A program made the position numbers and the translations under genes. A stretch of 29,997 nt of DNA, taken from DATFXM01 sp035315885. GTDB lineage: Bacteria > Acidobacteriota > Blastocatellia > UBA7656. Below, one piece after another: positions 22,342 through 29,861 of the stretch (within the stretch, counting starts at the first letter, position 1; each line of letters starts with the position of its first letter). The notes beneath the pieces were generated by a model, which was given only the letters and a program-made list of their open reading frames with translations, was not told the origin of the DNA and ran no database searches. The DNA is taken from assembly GCA_035315885.1 (NCBI GenBank), contig DATFXM010000006.1, forward strand, positions 1-29,997. Direction: 5' to 3'.

Positions 22342-24996
22342 TTACTTGCCCATCGCGCCTCCGATTATACTTTGCAAACCGAACGAGCCCGGCATGCCAA
22401 GCAGGTCCGATGGATTCAATCCTACCGGCCCCTTCTCGCCGTTCAACGCAAACGTTATCCGGTCGCCGTACGCGTAAGCGTAAGCGAGCACCGGCGCATT
22501 CTCGGTGAGCGACTTGAGCGCCTCCTGGCGATCCTGCGGAAGCGCTTGGGAGAGACCGCCTACTCTGGACAACGGAGCCAGAACCGATCCGAGATTGTGA
22601 TACACGAGCGCTGAGAAATTCGGATGCTTGTCGCCCGGCAGAGCGGCGATGAACCGATCCGAGTGCAACAGCGTGTAACCGGATTCCTGATATCGCACTG
22701 CCCTGTCTACAAGCGCGCGGCTCGCACCCGCCACCAGATAGCCGTTCGTGTACGTATAATTCAACTCGATTCCCAGATCGACAGACTTGAGCGTGTAGAA
22801 GGTCTGTCCGCCGGACTGAGTCCGCTCCCACTGCAGGCCTCTCTTGCCCTCTTTGGCCGCCAGCACGTTGATAGCGTCGACCAGTCGCTCGATCGTAGTC
22901 TGAAGGTGCGACGGATCATAAACTTCAAACACCAGCTTCCAGGAAGGCGTCGGCAGCACCGGACCGTCTACCGCAAAGGCGAATTCTCCGCCCAACGGAG
23001 CCGCGAGGTCGTCGCGTATGTTGAGTCCTGTCTGAGACTGGAATTGAGCCAGGTGCTGCTGAAGGTTCGGATCGACCGCATTGATTGCATTGAGCAGATC
23101 GTCCACAAGCGCCGACGGGTTCTTGACTACGAACGCAGCAACGACGTTCGCATCGGGCGAGATGAACTGCAGCGCTCCCATTGGTCCCGGAGCCGCCAGC
23201 CACGAAGCGATCCCATGATCGGAAGGGTTGAAGCTGAGCACCGCGCGATTAGACGGCTTGCCCTGCTCGTCCTTTATCTCGACGATGAAGTGCTTCAGGT
23301 CCAGAATCCCGAGCTGCTTCATCGCCGCACTCTCCTTACCGTTGCTGCGATGCGCGCCAATTATGTGTTCAAGATCGGCCCCAATCAGGAATCCTGCCCC
23401 GTCGTGATAGACCTCCGCGAGCCGCGAGTAGAACGAGGTCTGACTGAAGCCTGCATGCCCCGAAGCCGCGTCCTTCAACAGACTCATCCTCGGCGCAGCC
23501 AACAAAAGATCACCGTTGATCCACGCATACAGATCGGACTTTTCAACTTCGCCCGCCGAATTAACATCGTCAACAAATCTTATCGACGGTGCTTTCTTGC
23601 CGGACGCAGTGAGCGAGGAAATCTGCTGTTGCGCGTACGCTCTAAACGCGGCCGCGTCTTTGACGGTGGACAACACGAGAGGCCCATCGGGCTCGCCCTT
23701 AGAATCCAGACCGGCGGCGACTACGATTTCGTCCCCGAGGTAGTCTCCAAACTCCACTACTTTTGTGATGATCTGGTTCCAGTCGTGTCTGCCGCCGGCC
23801 GATTGCTCTTTGAGCCACCAGTCACGCAGCTCGGCATTCTGGGCCAGCCGCTCGTCGATGATCTTTTGCGACTCTCGCAGCGTCGCGCTTATGTTTGGTA
23901 TCGCGACGTAAATGACCGTGTTCGCCGGAGACATGTCCAGCAGCCTGGTCGAGTAACGCACTTCGGGCATCGGCGCGCGATCGTCGATGTCGCGTTTCAT
24001 CACCGCGACCTCGGCTAGCATTCGAGTGTACTTCTCGCGATCCCGGCTCCAACTGACCTCTTCGGTGACAGGCACTCGCTCGATTGCGGTGCTGGTAGTC
24101 ACCTGCGCGCCGGGCTCGAGTACGTCTTCGCGGCCCGCGTGCTCGACGTGGACCTTGCCTTCAATCACCGAAACTCTTGAACCTTTAATACCGCTGTTCA
24201 CTGAAAAGATCGTGCCCTTGACCGAAACGATGCAGTCACCGGTTTGTACAAACAGGTGGTGGCCGTCACGTTGCTTTGCCGCCTGCACGATTACATTGCC
24301 GCGATCGAGGTGAATGGTGGTGTCGCCGGAGTTGCGCGTCACCGAGAACTCGGATCGCTCTCGCATCTCGATCAGAGTGCCGTCAGGGAGTTTCATGACC
24401 GCGCCGGCATCTTTGGCACAACGAATCTTCTCGCCGGCCGCCACCTTGTCGCCGATCGTGAGCGTTCTTGTGTCATTAGTACCGACTGACAGGACCGGTC
24501 CGTCCATCGCGTAGACGATGGTGTTGAAAGCATCGCTCACGCGGCTGAGCCGTTCATAGATGAACAGCCCCGCGGCGATCACTACTGTGGCAGCGATTGC
24601 CCAGCGGACAACCGGCCTCACAAACGGTCTGACGTTCGAAGTCTTTCTGTAAGCCTCTACGCCGGGTCTTGCCCCGTGTCGCGCCTCGATCAGCGCCTTG
24701 CGGCAGGACACGCATTCGTGTGTATGATCCTCAAAGAGCATTCGTCGGGCTTCGGAGAGGCTCCCGGTCAAGTACGCCGGGATCAATCCGCGAAAATCAT
24801 CGCAGCCGCGAATGTGAGTACTCGGCGCGGCGGAGCTTGTCGCTTCCATGCCTTCGCTTGAAAGCTTTGCCCACACGCGATCCGCCGCGCCTCTGACCAC
24901 CGTAGGATCGGGGTCGCTGCCTCGTATCTGTTCGGCGGTCTTTTGGAATAACTCATCCAGTTCGCTGTTACTCAGCTTCTTACCTTTAGCCTTCAT
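22342..24996 (-). CDS. Anti-sigma-like membrane protein: zinc finger, FecR domain, long C-terminal region
   Basis: An 884-aa membrane-anchored regulator. In order: an N-terminal cytoplasmic part with a zf-HC2 anti-sigma zinc finger (Cys65, His91, Cys95, Cys98), one membrane helix (about 131-147, WAIAATVVIAAGLFI), a FecR domain (about 165-290, for example GDCIVSVKGTIFSV), then a periplasmic region of nearly 550 residues with repeated beta-strand units such as LQFISPDANVVAAFVVKNPS, resembling DUF3352-type sequences. Ordinary FecR proteins are about 320 aa, so this is a large fusion. Its ATG lies 4 bases after the sigma-factor stop, with GGAGG inside the last sigma codons, so it is co-translated and should hold that sigma factor at the membrane. 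An intrinsic terminator follows. The signal sensed is unknown. Confidence 0.88.
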   Translation of the reverse strand: MKAKGKKLSNSELDELFQKTAEQIRGSDPDPTVVRGAADRVWAKLSSEGMEATSSAAPSTHIRGCDDFRGLIPAYLTGSLSEARRMLFEDHTHECVSCRKALIEARHGARPGVEAYRKTSNVRPFVRPVVRWAIAATVVIAAGLFIYERLSRVSDAFNTIVYAMDGPVLSVGTNDTRTLTIGDKVAAGEKIRCAKDAGAVMKLPDGTLIEMRERSEFSVTRNSGDTTIHLDRGNVIVQAAKQRDGHHLFVQTGDCIVSVKGTIFSVNSGIKGSRVSVIEGKVHVEHAGREDVLEPGAQVTTSTAIERVPVTEEVSWSRDREKYTRMLAEVAVMKRDIDDRAPMPEVRYSTRLLDMSPANTVIYVAIPNISATLRESQKIIDERLAQNAELRDWWLKEQSAGGRHDWNQIITKVVEFGDYLGDEIVVAAGLDSKGEPDGPLVLSTVKDAAAFRAYAQQQISSLTASGKKAPSIRFVDDVNSAGEVEKSDLYAWINGDLLLAAPRMSLLKDAASGHAGFSQTSFYSRLAEVYHDGAGFLIGADLEHIIGAHRSNGKESAAMKQLGILDLKHFIVEIKDEQGKPSNRAVLSFNPSDHGIASWLAAPGPMGALQFISPDANVVAAFVVKNPSALVDDLLNAINAVDPNLQQHLAQFQSQTGLNIRDDLAAPLGGEFAFAVDGPVLPTPSWKLVFEVYDPSHLQTTIERLVDAINVLAAKEGKRGLQWERTQSGGQTFYTLKSVDLGIELNYTYTNGYLVAGASRALVDRAVRYQESGYTLLHSDRFIAALPGDKHPNFSALVYHNLGSVLAPLSRVGGLSQALPQDRQEALKSLTENAPVLAYAYAYGDRITFALNGEKGPVGLNPSDLLGMPGSFGLQSIIGGAMGK

Positions 24997-25000
24997 GGCC

Positions 25001-25678
25001 TTATGCCTCCAACAACTTTCCGATCTCTTTTCTGAGTCGCGTGCGGGCGCGATGGAGCGTGACGGCCACGACCATCTGCGACGTTCCTAAGAGCTGAGCG
25101 ATCTCGTTGTTGCCGAGACCCTCGAAGTACTTCAAAGCGACCATCTCGGCCGCTGTCGAACCAAGACAGCCCAGGGACTGTCTCACCATCATCTGCGTCT
25201 CACTCTGTGCCCTGATGGTCTCCGGATCCGAGCCGGAATCGACCGGGAGAACTGGAGCCACGTCTTCAATCGGGACCGAACGAATTCGGCTTCGGCTCCG
25301 CACCAGGTCCAGGGCCGCATTCACCGCCGCCCTGTGCAGGTAACCACCGGGGCTGGGCTCGAGGTTGGGTTCGTCCTCCCTCCGGGCCAGCCTCAAAAAC
25401 ACCGTCTGAAGCACGTCCTCCGCATCCGAGGCGCTTCCTGTAATTCGGTAAGCCGCCCGAAATACGTGCTCATGGTGCTCGCGAAAGAGCAATTCCAGCC
25501 GGTTCGGAGGGTCCGGCACTGGTCGAAGGTGCTTTATCGCTTGCACATCGTCCTCCGTTGCTCCTTGCTCCCGGGCCGGCTTGGCTTCGTGTTCCCCAGA
25601 CCCGAGACGCGCGGCTTTGTTTTGGGCGCTTTGTGCTGCATTCTGCTCTACGGTTAACCTTTCTGTCTTCCCATCCAT
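25001..25678 (-). CDS. ECF-type RNA polymerase sigma factor
   Basis: A sigma70-family factor (225 aa). After a charged N-terminal stretch of about 60 residues come region 2 (LELLFREHHEHVFRAAYRIT, then GSASDAEDVLQTVFLRL) and region 4 (VALKYFEGLGNNEIAQLLGT, then SQMVVAVTLHRARTRLRKEI). I chose ATG 25678; a TTG at 25708 would add ten residues without support. The neighbouring zinc-finger/FecR protein is its probable anti-sigma factor. Regulation by a surface or envelope signal is inferred from the pairing. Confidence 0.9.
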   Translation of the reverse strand: MDGKTERLTVEQNAAQSAQNKAARLGSGEHEAKPAREQGATEDDVQAIKHLRPVPDPPNRLELLFREHHEHVFRAAYRITGSASDAEDVLQTVFLRLARREDEPNLEPSPGGYLHRAAVNAALDLVRSRSRIRSVPIEDVAPVLPVDSGSDPETIRAQSETQMMVRQSLGCLGSTAAEMVALKYFEGLGNNEIAQLLGTSQMVVAVTLHRARTRLRKEIGKLLEA

Positions 25679-25709
25679 AGAACGGCCACCGTGCCGGGAT
25701 ATTAACAAG

Positions 25710-25775
25710 TTGCTGAGTGCTAAGTGTCAGGTTCGTACTGGCTCGGTGCCAAGTGAGACCCTGACTCAGCACTTA
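25710..25775. repeat. Imperfect palindrome with GTKCTGA-type arms
   Basis: Left arm TGCTGAGTGCTAAGTGTCAGG; the right arm, read on the minus strand, is TAAGTGCTGAGTCAGG. The arms pair imperfectly around a centre of about 25 bases. The TAA at its edge (25773-25775) is the stop codon of the MacB-type ATPase gene. It fills the gap between that gene and the sigma-factor start region. Confidence 0.6.
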
Positions 25776-26456
25776 CTTCGTGAGTTTTCCGTCGAACATC
25801 TCGATGACCCGGTCGGCCATCTCGACGAATCTTGGATCGTGGGTGACCAGGCAGATTGTAGTGCCGCTGCCGTGGACCTCGCGCAGGAGATCCATGATTG
25901 CCTTCCCGCTTGCTGAATCCAGGTTGCCGGTCGGCTCGTCAGCCAGCAATAGCCTCGGACTGCCGACGAGGGCGCGGGCGATTGCCACGCATTGCTGTTG
26001 CCCACCCGAAAGCTGTCCCGGCCGCCTGCGACCGGCGTCAACCATTCCGACTTTCTCGAGCGCGTGCTGTACTCGCTCCTTCCGTTCTCCCGACTTCATC
26101 TTCTGATAGGTCAGCGGCTGCTCGACGTTCTCGAAAATGGTCATATCGCCGATCAGATTGAAATTCTGGAAGACAAAGCCTATCTCGTAGCCCCTCAAGC
26201 GGGCGCGTTCAGAAAGAGGCATGTTGTGCACCGGCTTTCCGTTCAGAAGATAAACGCCGCTTGTCTGTGAATCCATCAGCCCCATAATGGCCAGCAGCGT
26301 AGACTTGCCACAGCCGGAAGGCCCCACGATGAGCACGTATTCGCCGGGGTGGATTTCGAGATCGATGCCGTTCAGGACTCTTGATTCGACATCTTTGCTG
26401 CGGAAGATCTTGACCAGATCTTCCATGTAAACCAGAGGCGAGTAAGCCTGATTCAT
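25773..26456 (-). CDS. ABC transporter ATP-binding protein, MacB/LolD type
   Basis: ATPase (227 aa) of the mechanotransmission group. Walker A GPSGCGKS (45-52), Q-loop FVFQNFNLI, signature LSGGQQQC, Walker B LLLADEPTGNLD, switch His in LVTHDPRF. In the family the signature is nearly always followed by Arg (QQQRVAIARAL); here that residue is Cys156, an unusual change in the signature helix. No permease is adjacent, so the partner must be encoded elsewhere. The ATG has GGAG about 11 bases upstream. The stop codon abuts a GTGCTGA heptamer. Confidence 0.9.
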   Translation of the reverse strand: MNQAYSPLVYMEDLVKIFRSKDVESRVLNGIDLEIHPGEYVLIVGPSGCGKSTLLAIMGLMDSQTSGVYLLNGKPVHNMPLSERARLRGYEIGFVFQNFNLIGDMTIFENVEQPLTYQKMKSGERKERVQHALEKVGMVDAGRRRPGQLSGGQQQCVAIARALVGSPRLLLADEPTGNLDSASGKAIMDLLREVHGSGTTICLVTHDPRFVEMADRVIEMFDGKLTK

Positions 26457-26522
26457 CTCACAGTTTTCTCCCGATCTTAGCGTCCGCCATCGTCAAGATA
26501 CGCTCGGAAACGCCCAAAGGAA

Positions 26523-26742
26523 AGCAGTAAGGCAGTAAGCGGAAAGCAGTATGGAGTAGGCGGCAGGCAGTAGGCAGGGTTTAGGGTTTAGGGTTCGGTC
26601 GGTCAATGTCGCGATGGAACCTCCACTCTTTCGACCCGAGTCGTGAGGAAAAAATGTTTAACCCTAACTTTCATCGTACGAACCCTAAACCCTAAACCCG
26701 AAACTGCCTACTGCATACTGCCTACTGCCTACTGCCTACTGC
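26523..26742. repeat. Largest composite heptamer palindrome (GCAGTAG outside, GGGTTTA inside)
   Basis: Left arm (26523-26600): GCAGTAA and GCAGTAG-like units with some decay, then GGCAGGCAGTAGGCAGG and TTTAGGGTTTAGGG. Right arm (26658-26742): ACGAACCCTAAACCCTAAACCC, here given as alternate 7-bp units CCCTAAA, then GAAACTGCCTACTGC and further CTACTGC units. The arms mirror each other over about 75 bases around a 57-base unstructured centre. Together with 9362-9537 it shows the same nested order of unit families. Confidence 0.87.
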
Positions 26743-26755
26743 TATAATCCTCGCC
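26740..26755 (+). promoter_or_regulatory. Extended -10 promoter giving a probably leaderless msrA message
   Basis: TGC followed by a perfect TATAAT (26743-26748), an extended -10 box, lies 7 bases before the msrA ATG (26756). Transcription would start at or next to the A of the ATG. There is no Shine-Dalgarno in the short gap (CCTCGCC), which fits a leaderless transcript. The -35 position falls inside the heptamer array and has no TTGACA-like word. Confidence 0.6.
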
Positions 26756-27241
26756 ATGGAAAATACTGAGACACAAAAGGCACTGTTTGCGGCGGGTTGT
26801 TTCTGGGGCGTAGAAGCCGCATTCCGCGAAGTGCCAGGCGTTGTAGATACCGCCGTTGGTTACTCAGGCGGTCACACATCCGATCCCAGTTATGAGGAAG
26901 TCTGCTCAGGCCGCACTGGCCACGCGGAAACGGTAGAGGTCGTATACGATCCGTCGCGCGTCACCTATGAAGAGCTGCTAAACGTGTTCTGGGACAACCA
27001 CGATCCCACCACTCTCAACCGTCAGGGCCCCGATGTCGGCGAGCAGTATCGCTCTGCAATCTTTTTTCTGAACCCGCAGCAGCAGGCGGCCGCAGTTGCG
27101 TCACGCCAGGTGCTACAAGAGAGTGGCCGCTTCAAGCGCGACATCGTCACTGAGATAACGCCCGCTGGAAGATTCTGGAGGGCTGAAGAATACCATCAGA
27201 GGTATTTTGAGAAGCGAGGAGTCGCTCATTGCAGGATTTGA
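26756..27241 (+). CDS. msrA: Peptide-methionine (S)-S-oxide reductase MsrA
   Basis: Cytoplasmic repair enzyme (161 aa) that reduces the S-epimer of methionine sulfoxide in proteins. The catalytic Cys15 lies in AAGCFWGVE; other family motifs are GYSGGHTSDPSYEEVCSGRT, GHAETVEVVYDP, FWDNHDPTTLNRQGPDVGEQ, YRSAIFF and EYHQRYF. Thioredoxin is the expected reductant; a C-terminal Cys (AHCRI) may act as resolving residue. No msrB is adjacent. Translation is probably leaderless (see the promoter). Only this gene is in the transcript; the next gene is convergent. Confidence 0.96.
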   Translation: MENTETQKALFAAGCFWGVEAAFREVPGVVDTAVGYSGGHTSDPSYEEVCSGRTGHAETVEVVYDPSRVTYEELLNVFWDNHDPTTLNRQGPDVGEQYRSAIFFLNPQQQAAAVASRQVLQESGRFKRDIVTEITPAGRFWRAEEYHQRYFEKRGVAHCRI

Positions 27242-27306
27242 TGTCCTGGCGGACTACAGCTGCATCGTGATCCTCAAGGGGAAATTCAATCGAGGGTCCA
27301 GCGGGT

Positions 27307-27618
27307 TCAGTCGTTGAAGTCGTACTTCTCTGCTTCCTTGGCAGCCAGTTTGGCCTGATCCGGTATCTTCATCCAGGCGGAGATTGAGAGCAGTTCAGCG
27401 TCGTCGACGTCCCTTCCGAGTCCCCGCCGCATCCGCGCCTTCATTCGCCTTCGCAGTCTCCAACTCGATATCGATACGACCCCAATCAGCACCAGCGTAG
27501 CAGTGAGCTCGAGATGGTCAGTTATGATGTTGGCATCCTGGAAGACGACCACTGCAAGTGTCACGCAAATGACGATGGCCACCGCCCACGCCAATACGAC
27601 TCTGGCTGATGCTTTCAT
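27307..27618 (-). CDS. Small membrane protein, function unknown
   Basis: A 103-aa protein with two predicted membrane helices (about 8-26, VLAWAVAIVICVTLAVVVF, and about 36-50, LELTATLVLIGVVSI). They are followed by a very basic segment (WRLRRRMKARMRRGLGR) and an acidic C-terminus. The basic patch right after helix 2 predicts that the tail is cytoplasmic. I do not recognise a family. AGGA lies about 11 bases before the ATG. It is 100 bases after the M20 peptidase on the same strand and might share its transcript. Confidence 0.65.
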   Translation of the reverse strand: MKASARVVLAWAVAIVICVTLAVVVFQDANIITDHLELTATLVLIGVVSISSWRLRRRMKARMRRGLGRDVDDAELLSISAWMKIPDQAKLAAKEAEKYDFND

Positions 27619-27718
27619 GGGTTTGAGTCCTTTGCGAGACTTTGCATTCGTTGCGTGAAGACCAGAGATAACCTTTTATCGGGCATCACGCTGACAACCC
27701 CTGCGCCTTGCGACAAGA

Positions 27719-28894
27719 TCAGATTGTCTCAATTAGACGCGTCACGATCGCCGCACGCCTGGGTATGTCGTCCACGATAATATGCTCGTGTTCCGCGTGC
27801 GCGCCGGCCCCGTCGACTCCCAAACCATCCAGAACTGGTACGCCCAGCGCCGCAATAAAGTTGCCGTCCGATCCTCCCCCAACGGCGCCTTCCTTGAGGT
27901 CGTAGCCCAGCTCAGCCGCCAGGGTGCGGGCATGTTCAAACAAGCTAGCAACTGCCGGAGTCCTGACTAGAGGCGGCCGGTTTATTCCTCCTCTTACCTC
28001 GATCCGCGCGCCCTTAAGCGCCGGCTCCAGAGACTGCATCGCATTCACGATCCTCTGGCCCTCGTCTTCGGTTTGATACCGCATATCGATGGACGCCCTT
28101 GCTTCTGCGGCGATTACATTCGAGAGCACGCCGCCCTTTACTACACCAACGTTCAGCGTAGTACCTCGCGAATAATCGCAGAGCTTGTTGACCGCGAGGA
28201 CCTGGTTTGCGAGCTCGGTGATTGCGCTTATGCCGGCCCTCGGGTCATTACCCGCGTGCGCCGGTCTGCCGCGGATGATCAATTCAAATTCGCCGACACC
28301 TTTGCGGGCTGTTTTGACCGTGCCACCGGGAATCGGGGGCTCGAGAACCAGCGCCGCCACCGCCGAGCGAGCTTCGTCTTCTATGATCTCGCGAGAAAAG
28401 TGCGAACCGGTCTCTTCGTCGCAAGTCATCAGAAAGGTTACCTGACGTTTTGCGCTGCGGCTGAAATCTTTGAGCGCCTTCATTGCAAATGACGAGATGG
28501 TGACGCCGGCTTTCATATCGAAGATCCCCGGGCCGTACGCACGTCCATCATCGATTCGGAAAGGGCGCGCGCTGAGTGTACCGATAGGCCACACGGTGTC
28601 AAGATGCCCCACCACCAGAAGCTGCCTCGCATCTTCAGCGCCAGTGTCTCCGTTTGATGTATGAGGGGCAAATCGCGCCCGGACCGTGGTGCCAAACTTC
28701 GGATCGGTCAGCAGATCGACGCTCGCGCCAAAGTCGACGAGGCGACTCGCATAGCTTTCTCCTATTCGACGGAGCGGCTCGGCTTCACGAGACATCGACT
28801 CTTGTTCTACAAGCCACTGAATGAACGCAACTACGTCGAGTTGCGCTTGTTGGAAGTATCTGAATAACTCGAGTCCCGGACTGCTTTCTGACAT
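27719..28894 (-). CDS. M20-family metallopeptidase (carboxypeptidase G2/ArgE/DapE type)
   Basis: Zinc-dependent exo-peptidase or deacylase of 391 aa. Seen: GHLDTVWPIG (His97 metal ligand, Asp99), GPGIFDMKAG (Asp126 bridging ligand), TCDEETGS (Glu160/161, catalytic base and ligand), LVLEPP (Glu184 region), and GAHAEHEHI near the C-terminus with the last metal His. The dimerisation domain is the middle third (GEFELIIRGRPAHAGNDPRA). The order best fits the glutamate carboxypeptidase (CPG2) branch, but the substrate is not determined. I chose ATG 28894; a TTG 36 bases upstream would add 12 residues. No signal peptide, so cytoplasmic. Confidence 0.92.
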   Translation of the reverse strand: MSESSPGLELFRYFQQAQLDVVAFIQWLVEQESMSREAEPLRRIGESYASRLVDFGASVDLLTDPKFGTTVRARFAPHTSNGDTGAEDARQLLVVGHLDTVWPIGTLSARPFRIDDGRAYGPGIFDMKAGVTISSFAMKALKDFSRSAKRQVTFLMTCDEETGSHFSREIIEDEARSAVAALVLEPPIPGGTVKTARKGVGEFELIIRGRPAHAGNDPRAGISAITELANQVLAVNKLCDYSRGTTLNVGVVKGGVLSNVIAAEARASIDMRYQTEDEGQRIVNAMQSLEPALKGARIEVRGGINRPPLVRTPAVASLFEHARTLAAELGYDLKEGAVGGGSDGNFIAALGVPVLDGLGVDGAGAHAEHEHIIVDDIPRRAAIVTRLIETI

Positions 28895-28954
28895 GCGTGA
28901 ATTTCTAACAGACTCGCGCGACGGCTTCAACGCAAACTTCTGAGTTGCGATGCA

Positions 28955-28982
28955 GAGCTCTAGTAATCAAGAGATAGAGCTC
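28955..28982 (-). terminator. Hairpin after the thioredoxin-fold gene, possible terminator
   Basis: Perfect 8-bp inverted repeat GAGCTCTA / TAGAGCTC with a 12-base loop, 31 bases after the stop of the thioredoxin-like gene on the minus strand. No T-run follows, so termination is only possible, perhaps factor-assisted. Confidence 0.3.
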
Positions 28983-29012
28983 AGCGTGGAGTATTCAGAA
29001 CCAGAGAGCCGA

Positions 29013-29522
29013 TCACTTTTGAGAGAGAAGACTGTCGACCATCTGAGCGATATCGTTCACGAAATCGCTGTTGGGGTTGAAACCAGAGCGTGGCTGACCA
29101 AAGGGCTGGCCTTGTTTGTTCAGCACAACGACTGTGGGAAGGGACTGGGACTTTGCAGCAATCCGCTTGAACGCATTTGGATCGGCAAGCCGCAGAACTG
29201 GGACCGAGCCAGGGTCGCCGCAAGGTCGTTTGATGCGGTCATTGCTGGCCTCACGATCTGAATTGACGCTGACCCAGTAGACCGACACCGGCCGTCCATT
29301 GTAGCGCTCACCGAGGGAGGCCAGCGCCTTGATCTCGTCCCGGCACTGAGGGTCCTGGATTCCGCTGAACATCAACACGACTACTCGACCCTGCATGCTG
29401 GAGACGGATACCGGCGCCCCATCCGGGGTGGCAAACGTCAGTTCCTCCGAAAACGCACGATTGAACGTGCCGGCCAGCAGCAAGCAAACTCCAACGATTT
29501 GTGCAAATGTTCGTGATTTCAT
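29013..29522 (-). CDS. Exported thioredoxin-fold protein with a single active-site cysteine
   Basis: A 169-aa protein. I chose ATG 29522 because it gives a signal peptide (FAQIVGVCLLLAGTFNRAFS); the frame is open upstream without a plausible start. The mature part follows the TlpA/redoxin fold: GRVVVLMFSGIQDPQCRDEI, then VYWVSVNSD, and the cis-Pro loop SLPTVVVLNKQGQP. Where TlpA proteins have WCxPC, this one has Q-Asp57-P-Q-Cys60: the first cysteine is replaced by Asp and only the second is kept. A classical dithiol reaction is therefore excluded; it may act as a one-Cys peroxidase, a chaperone, or a metal binder. No partner gene nearby. Confidence 0.75.
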   Translation of the reverse strand: MKSRTFAQIVGVCLLLAGTFNRAFSEELTFATPDGAPVSVSSMQGRVVVLMFSGIQDPQCRDEIKALASLGERYNGRPVSVYWVSVNSDREASNDRIKRPCGDPGSVPVLRLADPNAFKRIAAKSQSLPTVVVLNKQGQPFGQPRSGFNPNSDFVNDIAQMVDSLLSQK

Positions 29523-29706
29523 CGATCTGTATGATGCCGAGCGGCCTTCATTGTTTGGCCGGGTAAGAAGCTTAACAGCGGAGGTGCGATCTGGAAAGGC
29601 GTGATGCACAGAAGAGCAGGGGCGTGAAGCACTCGGCAGCCTGCGCCTGGCGGTTTTTAGGTTGTGTCGGCGAATTCCCGGTGACCGCAGTCCTGACTAC
29701 CGAACT

Positions 29707-29734
29707 CGAAACCCTAAACCCGAAACCCGAAACT
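29707..29734. repeat. Heptamer array, GGGTTTM family, single arm
   Basis: Units CGAAACC, CTAAACC, CGAAACC, CGAAACT in tandem, the complement of GGGTTTC/GGGTTTA. No clear inverted arm within 150 bases; the array is followed directly by the family-B repeat. Confidence 0.78.
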
Positions 29735-29738
29735 GAAC

Positions 29739-29794
29739 CTTCGCGCTCTTGGCGTGAAACCCAGGCTCGGTGAGCGGCTAATGGCGGGCAACAT
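29739..29794. repeat. Intergenic repeat, family B, copy 3
   Basis: Contains GGCGTGAAACCCAGGCTCGG, then TGAGCGGCTAATGGCGGGCA. The ordered words GAAACC, CTCGGT and GCTAAT are shared with the copies at 5219-5255 (minus strand) and 10745-10775. Confidence 0.65.
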
Positions 29795-29861
29795 CGAACC
29801 AAGACAACGCCCGGCGTTTGAAACAGTACTCAGAACATCTTTTTATATGGTAAATTATAGG

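Larger units (their letters stand above)
26457..26755. other. Intergenic region almost filled by a composite heptamer palindrome
   Basis: Between the divergent MacB-type ATPase and msrA. After 65 bases without visible features, the repeat at 26523-26742 takes nearly all of it and runs into the msrA promoter. Confidence 0.6.
29523..29860. other. Intergenic region with heptamer and family-B repeats
   Basis: Apart from the repeats at 29707-29734 and 29739-29794 nothing was recognised. Open frames here are written in repeat sequence and are not considered genes. An AT-rich patch (29838-29860, tttttatatggtaaattata) may be the promoter of the structured leader that follows. Confidence 0.5.

Noticed and set aside
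22624..24018. A 464-codon open frame on the plus strand
   Set aside because: It is antisense to the FecR/zinc-finger gene, has arginine-rich composition without motifs, and arises from GC-biased third positions of the real gene.
26575..26700. Telomere-like TTTAGGG/CCCTAAA tracts suggesting a linear end or eukaryotic contamination
   Set aside because: They are short internal arrays embedded between ordinary bacterial genes and nested with other heptamers.
28950..29261. A 103-codon plus-strand open frame
   Set aside because: Antisense to the thioredoxin-fold gene, which has a signal peptide and family motifs.
29572..29802. A 76-codon minus-strand open frame
   Set aside because: Its translation is written by heptamer and family-B repeats and has no protein-like features.
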